Source of the DNA: a virus | Strand: one strand, 5' to 3' | Virus record (IMG/VR): IMGVR_UViG_3300023202_000338 | Location: 1-33,031 of that record | Length of the DNA: 33,031 nt | Shown here: positions 27,041 through 33,031 of the stretch, piece by piece | Layout of the letters: each line of letters begins with the position of its first letter | How positions within the stretch are numbered: the stretch's first letter is position 1 | Made by a program: the position numbers and the translations under genes | Notes under the pieces: model-generated | The model's input: the letters and a program-made list of their open reading frames with translations, nothing else | Database searches by the model: none | What the model was told of the DNA's origin: nothing

Positions 27041-29175
27041 AGCACGTCGCTCCACTCGAGCCCGTACATCTTGGCGATGTGGTCGCCGACCAGGTCCATC
27101 TCCTCGTCGGTAAGCGCGCGCCGGAAGATCAGGAACTCGTTCGAGAAGGCCATACGCTCGATGTTGTCGTTCGGGCCCTGCGGCAGGCCGCCACCGCCGC
27201 CGAAGATGTTGCCCCGGAACTGCAGCACGTCGGTGTCGCGCGTTGCTGTGTCCAGGCTAGCGGCAGGGCTCGCCGCGGAGCCGGCCGCGGCGCCCCCGTC
27301 GATGAAGACCTCAGCCGAGACGCCCGGGTCCCAACGCACGGCCAGGATGTAGAGCGCCGAGTCAAGCGGCTGGGTGTAGGTGATGTCGGCGGCCGGCACC
27401 GAGGTGTCAGCCGTCGCGAAGAAGCGCACGTGCCCGTCCGTCGAAAAGGAGGCCCCCTTCTCCCACTCCAAGACTCCCGAACGGTTCACTAACACGCGTG
27501 AAGCTGCGGGGTCCGTGAGTCCAGCGAACCGCGCACACACGAAGATCGTCATGCCGAGCGTGTTGTCGAAGAACGGCTCTTGGCTGTTCTCGAGGGAGAA
27601 GCCCGCGAAGTTGGGCGTGATCGCGAAGTGGTATAAAGTGCGCTGCCCGTGGTTGGGCCAGAACTTCGAGAAGTACGCGAGCCCGGGGGCCGTGTTCGCC
27701 GCCCCGTGGCGTTGCAGGTACGGCTCGTTGAGCGAGGGGTCGTCGTGGTCCTGTCGGCAGTCCAGGAGGAAGTCCACGTCACTGCCGGTCAGGGAGACCC
27801 CCAGCGGGAACGGTCGCGTCACGCGGTCCGGGCCGAAGGGAGAGATCTCCGACACCCAAGCGTTCCCGCTCGCGCTGCACCACAAGTACAGGTCGTCGAC
27901 GTCGGCGATGCTGTTGATGGTCGGGTCGGGGATCTGAGCGCCCGACACCGTCGAGGTCTTCTCCTGCAGCAGGTCGATCAACGTGACCGAGTAGCTCGCC
28001 ACCTCCGGCGTCGTCCACTCCTCGCGGAACACGTCGTCCGCGAGCCGCACTCGGTGCGCGGAGGTGACCTTGCAGATCTCCGAGAGGTTCGGTGGGGCAG
28101 GGATGGTGGAGTCGTAGGTGACCCTCCAGAACGTCGCCATGTCCACGACGCTGTCCACGCCGCGAATGTGGACGTCCCCGTCGTGCTCTACGATTCCCAC
28201 GTGGCTGAGGAAGTCCTGGAGGTGCTCGACACTCCCGACGGGAGCGATGTCGATGTGCGTCGTCGTGCTGGCTACGACCTCGAACAGGTTCTGCGGCGAG
28301 ATCATCCAGAACGGCCGGCGTCGTCCGGCGCGCGACTCCAGGAAGCGTTGCACGGGCCAGGCCACGTCGCGGCCAAGCTGGTTCAGCGCGAGCGTGTACT
28401 GCACCCGCCCGCGCTCCGCGCGAGGCTCCACGATCACCCCGCGGCCGAGCCCGAAGCTCTCCCCGGGGCTCGTAACCGAGGCGACAGCCTCGGCGGTCCA
28501 GTCGTGCTCGACGTCCAGGATCGGATCGCCGAGGTAGGTGCCGAACCCGGTCGGGTTGCCGCTCTCGAGGTAGGGAAGCGCCGACGGGCCCACCACCTCG
28601 GTCCCGGCGATTACGACCGTGGCCTTGTCGTCCGTGGCGAGGCGGAGCGACGAGGACTCGAGCTCGATCTCGACATCCATCACGGGGAAGACGTAGGAGC
28701 CGGCGGCGTACGTGTTGCTCAGGGCATCGCCGGTGAGGTCGATGTCGTTCGCGTTCACGGCGGCGATCGTGCGGTACTCGAACTGGTCGGGGTATCCATC
28801 GGTATCGAGGTCGAAGACCAGCACCCGCGCGCCCACGAAGAGACGGCGCAGGGCGGTGTCGACGTTGAGGGTCGTGCCGGAGGAGCTCGCTGTCGTGCGC
28901 ATCTCGTCCTGGTAGACGGGCACGACGGTCCGCGCGCGCGACATCGAGAGCACGCGCATCCAGAGCTTGTTCGCCTCGTCCTGCGCCAGGCCGGTGAGCG
29001 CGACAGAGAAGCCCCTGGCCGGCCGATCCCAGAGCTGCCGACGGTCCTCGGCAGCGGTCTCCCGCGCCTCGTCGACGTTCGTGCTGCCCTCGTTCTCGAA
29101 GGTGACGCGCGTCTGCCAGTTCGCGCGGAACGGGATCGGCAGAGGATCGGGGAGATCGAGCGGGACGACGGTCAT
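27037..29175 (-). CDS. 712-aa distal tail protein with C-terminal LamG/ConA-like lectin domain
   Basis: 712 aa from ATG 29175 (minus), overlapping the tape measure stop by 4 nt. The N-terminal 200 residues have PFRANWQTRVTFENEGSTNV and RARTVVPVYQDEM, typical of the siphophage distal-tail gene that follows the tape measure. From about residue 490 to 700 is a lectin-like beta-sandwich: LYHFAITPNFAGFSLENSQE, TIFVCARFAGLTDPAASRVL, LYILAVRWDPGVSAEVFIDG and a final helix ALTDEEMDLVGDHIAKMYG. This matches concanavalin A/LamG-like modules (the sequence ...YILAVRWDPGVSAEVFIDG... with a hinge to the helix). Carbohydrate binding on the host surface is plausible. Confidence 0.78.
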   Translation of the reverse strand: MTVVPLDLPDPLPIPFRANWQTRVTFENEGSTNVDEARETAAEDRRQLWDRPARGFSVALTGLAQDEANKLWMRVLSMSRARTVVPVYQDEMRTTASSSGTTLNVDTALRRLFVGARVLVFDLDTDGYPDQFEYRTIAAVNANDIDLTGDALSNTYAAGSYVFPVMDVEIELESSSLRLATDDKATVVIAGTEVVGPSALPYLESGNPTGFGTYLGDPILDVEHDWTAEAVASVTSPGESFGLGRGVIVEPRAERGRVQYTLALNQLGRDVAWPVQRFLESRAGRRRPFWMISPQNLFEVVASTTTHIDIAPVGSVEHLQDFLSHVGIVEHDGDVHIRGVDSVVDMATFWRVTYDSTIPAPPNLSEICKVTSAHRVRLADDVFREEWTTPEVASYSVTLIDLLQEKTSTVSGAQIPDPTINSIADVDDLYLWCSASGNAWVSEISPFGPDRVTRPFPLGVSLTGSDVDFLLDCRQDHDDPSLNEPYLQRHGAANTAPGLAYFSKFWPNHGQRTLYHFAITPNFAGFSLENSQEPFFDNTLGMTIFVCARFAGLTDPAASRVLVNRSGVLEWEKGASFSTDGHVRFFATADTSVPAADITYTQPLDSALYILAVRWDPGVSAEVFIDGGAAAGSAASPAASLDTATRDTDVLQFRGNIFGGGGGLPQGPNDNIERMAFSNEFLIFRRALTDEEMDLVGDHIAKMYGLEWSDVL

Positions 29176-32100
29176 CGCTGAGTCACCATCCCGCGCAGGA
29201 ACTCGCGGTCCTCAGCCAGCGCCCGACGGCGAGCCACGCGCCCGCCGCGCTGTGCGCGCGCGAGGTTGCGCTCGGTCGGCGCCACGGCGGCCACGGCCAG
29301 GCCGCCGCCCGGGCCGGTGGGCGCCGAGAACCCCGACCCGCTGCCGGCGACCGCACCGCCGGTCTGGAACCCGGGGCCCTTGGTCCCGCGGGCGCGGAGC
29401 TTGCCGAGACTCAGCGAGCCCATGAGAGCGTGCACGAGCCCGCGGGGGACCGCGCGCCGGCGAATGGCTTCCATGAAGGCCGTGCCGTACTCGCGCACCG
29501 CGGCGGTCGTGTGCACGAACTCGCCGGGCTGCAGCCACGCGGCGACGGTGTCCTTCGGGTGCACGCCGGGGGGCGGCCCATCGCCGACCCCGCCGCCGCC
29601 GGCGTAGCCACCCGCGAGGGCGTGGGCAGGCGTGGGCGTACCGCGGCGCTTCCCGACGAGGCCGCCCTTGTGGAAGCTGAAGAAGTCGAAGATGCCCTGC
29701 ACTTGTCCCGGGTTCAGTCCCAGCGTGCCAGGGTTCACACCGAACGGCCCGAGGAGCAGCCGCAGGGTAGCGAGTTCTACCAGTTTCTGCGTGATGAGCT
29801 GAGCAATACTCGTCAGTAGCGACCCAAAGCGCTGAAGAATCGTCTGCTCCTGCGCCTGGGGGTTGAACGCGTCGACAATGGACCGCGAAACAAACTCGGT
29901 GAACCCCTCGAACGTGCGGCGCATGATCTGCACCGTGTTCTCGAACATGTTGGCCGCGCTCTGCCCGAACTCCTGCACCGCGAAGAGGATGCCCCCGCGC
30001 ACGGGCTGCTCCGCGGCGATGCGGAAGACCTCCACCGCGCGCTGCGCCTCGGCGATGCGCCGGTTAATGATCTCGCGCTCGAGCTGCTGGTTCTCGAGGA
30101 GTGCCTCCTGTTGACGCTCCAGGTCGTTCTGGACGCTCGTCCCCTCGGCCTTCTCCAGGAGGACCCCCAGCGCTCGTCGCTCGATCCCCTGCTGCTGACG
30201 GAGGATGTCCAATCGCGCGCGCTCGGCCTCGAGCACGTTCTGCGCCTGCGCGCGCTGCAGCTCGGTGGAGTCGGTGTCGAAGATGTTCGTGCGCGCCTGC
30301 GCGAGGCGCTGCAGCGCGTCGGCCTGGACCTGCAGCTCGGCGTTCGCGGCAGAGAGGCGCTGGGTCTCTTCCGCCGCGAGGGCTCGGATGCGAAGAGCGA
30401 ACGCCTCACCGATCTGGCGCTCCAAGACGAGCTTGGCCCGAGTGAGCTCGTTGACCCGCTGCTGGTTGACGACCTCCTCTCCCTGCGCGGAGACGATCTC
30501 CTCGATCAGGGGCGCGATGCGCTCCCGCTGCTCCTCCGACACGAGACCTAGATTGCTCGCCAGCTCGAGGTTCGTCTGGAGTTGCTTCAGTTCCTCGTCG
30601 TTCGCCTCGATCAGCCTCTCGGTCGCGAGGATGCGCTGTCCTGCCACCACGATCTGCTGCCGCGCTCGCCGCAGGCCCTCGCCGTCGGCTTCCGCTATGG
30701 CAACTTCTTGGTCCAGCAAGGCGCTCTGGGCGTCGGCTTGGAGCTGCGCGCGTCGGCGCTCGAGTTGGATCTGCTGTGTGGCGACCTCGACACCCTCCTC
30801 GACGATGTTGCGGACGTTGTTTTCTTCGCGAGCGACGCGCTCGGTCAGGCGCAGCCGTGTACGCTGCGTGCCGACGAGATCGGCCTGCGCGTTGTCGAGC
30901 TCGCGGGAGATCGCCTCGGTCTCCTCTAGCGTCTGGCGCTGCGCGTCGACCAGCGCGCGACGTTGCTGCTGGATACCTCCGGTGAGCCCCACCGTCGCGA
31001 GGTCGAACAGAGCGCGCTCGGTGACGCTCTCGAGTTCCTCGTCGATCTCCCTCACTTGTTCCGCAAACTTCTCGAGCTGGCCGACACCGCCAGCGATGCG
31101 CGCGGGCAAGTCCTCGAAGCGCTGTGCGAGGTCGATCGTCGCGACCTCCGCGCGCTCCACGTCGTCTGCGAAGAAGCTGAACGTACGCTGGATGATTCCC
31201 GTGCGCGCGAGGACGACGCCCAGGGCCACAGCGATCCCGGTGAACAGCAGCCCCACCGGCGACAGCAGCAAGAACCGCAGAGCTCCGGAGATCGCGATGA
31301 AGCTCTTCTGGATGCCCAGCACGCGCTGCGCGATGTTCGCCAGCAGGAGAGCTCCGCGGCCCAGCGTGTTGAAGAAGATCAGTCGCGCCAGGCTCTGGAT
31401 CGCGACGAAGGTAAGGCGCAGCGTGCCGAACAGCGTGGCGAGCCGAATGGCCGACTGCAGGATGTTCGAGAACAGCGAATCCGAGCCGGTCAGCGCCGCG
31501 AAGGCTCGTCCGATCCCGCTCACCGCACCGGCGATGGCGTTCACGACCGTGAGGGCATCGTTCAAGCCCAGGAGAGCGCCTTCGATCGCGGCACCAGCAG
31601 CGCGGGAGACTGTCCCGATCACGGCCCCGATCGCGCGCGCCGTCTGCAGCAGCTCCTCGAACTGCAGCGCCTCCACCAGCCGCCGCCCCTCGGCCACCGC
31701 AACGCGTAGCCCGTTCGCCAGCTCGCGCACGAGTGCGACGGCGCGCGGGCTGAGGCCCGTGATGCGCAGTTGGTCGTCGACTTCGCCCGCCGTGCGGAAG
31801 ACGTCCTCGAGTAGCAGCTTGACCTCGTCGAACACCTCCTCCGTGCCGGCCGCGAGCACCTGCCGAATCGCGTCGGCCACGTTCGTGATGAGGACGCTGA
31901 ACGTCCGGAGGCTCTCTTCACCGGCGACACCGAACGCCTCGAAACGGTCGTTCAGGAACTCGGTGAGCTGCCCGAGCTCGCGCGCGTTGCGGACGTCCTC
32001 GTTCGTGATACCCAGCACCGCGGCGAGACGCGTGGTGCGTAGCTGGATGGTGCCCGACAGAATCGACCGGATCTCCTCGGCGAGCTGGTTCTGGGGCAGG

Positions 32101-33031
32101 CCGATCGCGGTCGCAGCCTGCGAGATCCGGATGGACAGTCGCCGGATCTCGTCGATGTCGAGCCCGGCTGCGAGCCCGGGGCCGATCGCCACCTGGAAGG
32201 TGTCGAGTAGCTGCTCGAACGTCGCGTTCGTGGCGAGGGCGTCCTGACGAAGGAGCTTAACCTGGCGTCTCGCTTCCCGCTGCGCGATGGCGAACTGCTG
32301 CGCCGTGTCGGCCGCTCCGCCGAGCGCGTCGCGCACGTCGCCGGCGGCCGCGATGACGGCCGAGATACCGAGCCGCGCGGTCTCGATCTGCGCGTTGAAG
32401 CGGATCGACTCCGTCACCAGGGAGCGGAACCCGTCGAGCAGGGCGCGCGCGATCGCGAACGCGGCGAACACGCCGACGAGACGCCGGAACGTGAAGAAGA
32501 GCGACTGGAACGTCCCGCCCGTCCGCTTCCCCTGGCGGTCGACCGCCTCGAGCCGCTGCTTGACGTTGCGCAGCGGCTCGATCAGCGAGGCGGTCGTTCG
32601 CGCGATGCGCTGCTGCTCGGTCGCGAAGGCCACCGCTGTCGAGCGGCGCTGCGCCTCCGCGCGCGCAGCGAGCTGCTGCCGACGAGCATACTCCGCGAGA
32701 GCGCGCGAGTGGTCGCGCTCGACGCGCGCGGTCCGGCGCTGCTCTCGCTGCAGGAGGCGCTCCTGCGTGACGCGCAGGCGCTGCTGGCGCACGACCTCGG
32801 CTTGGGTCACGATGCCGCGCCGGCGGGCGATGGCCTCCTTCTCGCGCTCGACGGCCGTGCGGCGCAGCTCGCGCGTGAGCTTGCGCTGAGCCTCCTCCTC
32901 CACCGTCCGGGCTCGCTGCAGGAGGCGCTCCTGCGTGACGCGCAGGCGCTGCTGGCGCACGACCTCGGCTTGGGTCACGATGCCGCGCCGGCGGGCGATG
33001 GCCTCCTTCTCGCGCTCGACGGCCGTGCGGC
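29172..33031 (-). CDS. Tape measure protein (partial, 5' end outside window)
   Basis: At least 1,285 residues, open to the window edge; GTG 32978 is not taken as the start because the frame continues upstream as the same repeat. It sets tail length and is ejected with DNA. The N-terminal region is coiled coil with in-frame 56-aa repeats (168-bp DNA period). Hydrophobic segments lie near 31230-31440 (TLRLTFVAIQSLARLIFFNT, VGLLFTGIAVALGVVLA). Long Glu/Arg/Gln helices fill the middle, and a Gly-rich C-terminus has HKGGLVGKRR and WLQPGEFVHTTAAVREYGTA, a well-known tape measure tail motif (PGEFV...AV..YG). It heads the minus-strand tail operon. Confidence 0.92.
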   Translation of the reverse strand, partial: RTAVEREKEAIARRRGIVTQAEVVRQQRLRVTQERLLQRARTVEEEAQRKLTRELRRTAVEREKEAIARRRGIVTQAEVVRQQRLRVTQERLLQREQRRTARVERDHSRALAEYARRQQLAARAEAQRRSTAVAFATEQQRIARTTASLIEPLRNVKQRLEAVDRQGKRTGGTFQSLFFTFRRLVGVFAAFAIARALLDGFRSLVTESIRFNAQIETARLGISAVIAAAGDVRDALGGAADTAQQFAIAQREARRQVKLLRQDALATNATFEQLLDTFQVAIGPGLAAGLDIDEIRRLSIRISQAATAIGLPQNQLAEEIRSILSGTIQLRTTRLAAVLGITNEDVRNARELGQLTEFLNDRFEAFGVAGEESLRTFSVLITNVADAIRQVLAAGTEEVFDEVKLLLEDVFRTAGEVDDQLRITGLSPRAVALVRELANGLRVAVAEGRRLVEALQFEELLQTARAIGAVIGTVSRAAGAAIEGALLGLNDALTVVNAIAGAVSGIGRAFAALTGSDSLFSNILQSAIRLATLFGTLRLTFVAIQSLARLIFFNTLGRGALLLANIAQRVLGIQKSFIAISGALRFLLLSPVGLLFTGIAVALGVVLARTGIIQRTFSFFADDVERAEVATIDLAQRFEDLPARIAGGVGQLEKFAEQVREIDEELESVTERALFDLATVGLTGGIQQQRRALVDAQRQTLEETEAISRELDNAQADLVGTQRTRLRLTERVAREENNVRNIVEEGVEVATQQIQLERRRAQLQADAQSALLDQEVAIAEADGEGLRRARQQIVVAGQRILATERLIEANDEELKQLQTNLELASNLGLVSEEQRERIAPLIEEIVSAQGEEVVNQQRVNELTRAKLVLERQIGEAFALRIRALAAEETQRLSAANAELQVQADALQRLAQARTNIFDTDSTELQRAQAQNVLEAERARLDILRQQQGIERRALGVLLEKAEGTSVQNDLERQQEALLENQQLEREIINRRIAEAQRAVEVFRIAAEQPVRGGILFAVQEFGQSAANMFENTVQIMRRTFEGFTEFVSRSIVDAFNPQAQEQTILQRFGSLLTSIAQLITQKLVELATLRLLLGPFGVNPGTLGLNPGQVQGIFDFFSFHKGGLVGKRRGTPTPAHALAGGYAGGGGVGDGPPPGVHPKDTVAAWLQPGEFVHTTAAVREYGTAFMEAIRRRAVPRGLVHALMGSLSLGKLRARGTKGPGFQTGGAVAGSGSGFSAPTGPGGGLAVAAVAPTERNLARAQRGGRVARRRALAEDREFLRGMVTQR
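32744..33031 (-). repeat. 168-bp in-frame tandem repeat in the tape measure gene
   Basis: A 120-bp stretch at 32744-32863 is repeated without mismatch at 32912-33031, a period of 168 bp (56 codons). The second copy runs off the window, so copy number is unknown. Encoded unit: a heptad-like, Arg/Glu-rich coiled coil (EREKEAIARRRGIVTQAEVV). Perfect DNA identity indicates recent duplication or strong homogenisation. Confidence 0.9.

Noticed and set aside
27649-29181. 510-codon plus-strand frame opposite the 712-aa tail protein
   Set aside because: Shadow frame; no motif or SD.
30205-32247. 680-codon plus-strand frame opposite the tape measure gene
   Set aside because: Serine/arginine-rich complement of the coiled-coil gene; no independent evidence.
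1-33031. Search for tRNA, rRNA, integrase, repressor and insertion sequences
   Set aside because: No cloverleaf with conserved T-loop, no recombinase signature and no terminal inverted repeats with transposase were recognised by eye.

Overview
The window looks like about 33 kb of a GC-rich, double-stranded DNA tailed bacteriophage (or a prophage-like contig). Genes are tightly packed, many start with GTG, and stops and starts commonly overlap by 4 nt. Virion hallmarks are a large terminase, a Mu gpF-like head protein, a tape measure protein and a tail-tip cassette (a protein with a lectin-like C-terminus, a DUF2163-like protein, an NlpC/P60 peptidase and a J-like hub). No contractile-sheath gene is seen, so a siphovirus-like tail is the best inference. 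No integrase, repressor, tRNA, rRNA or CRISPR was recognised. The host cannot be named from sequence alone; the base composition suggests a high-GC bacterium.

Layout. 1-194 is a repeat array that looks like three copies of a promoter/leader unit. 195-2642 (+) holds seven small accessory genes, mostly unknown, including a degenerate pentapeptide-repeat protein and a small membrane protein. 2665-13864 (+) is the replication and nucleotide module: AEP-type primase-helicase, PD-(D/E)XK nuclease fused to a zinc-ribbon/AT-hook protein, a 59-aa gene, an SNF2-type helicase, an unknown 198-aa protein (SSB candidate), family A DNA polymerase with 3'-5' exonuclease, RuvC-like resolvase, a DUF5664 dNTP diphosphohydrolase-like protein and a uracil-DNA glycosylase-like protein. 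13861-14970 (+) holds four small unknown genes. 15009-17797 (+) holds small beta-rich proteins likely to be virion decoration or fibre parts, led by a 30-aa-repeat protein. 17804-22348 (+) carries a putative packaging-associated protein, a lipoprotein, an XhlA-like membrane protein, the terminase, a zinc-ribbon protein and the MuF-like head protein. A perfect 10-bp hairpin at 22356-22394 separates this strand from the convergent tail operon (33031 down to 22422, - strand), whose tape measure gene runs off the window. Portal and major capsid genes are not in the window.

How the parts work together: primase-helicase, polymerase, SNF2 helicase, nuclease and resolvase form a largely self-sufficient replication and recombination set. 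The DUF5664 and UDG-like proteins probably act on the nucleotide pool or on base quality. Terminase and MuF serve packaging and head assembly, and the minus-strand operon builds the tail.

The most interesting non-coding signal is a recurrent promoter-like motif, TTG-N19/20-TAnnCT (hexamers 16-17 nt apart), placed about 30-60 nt before several gene starts. One copy lies inside the nuclease ORF and suggests that two genes have become fused. A second class shares the 10-mer GGTAGGATGG upstream of the virion and lysis blocks.
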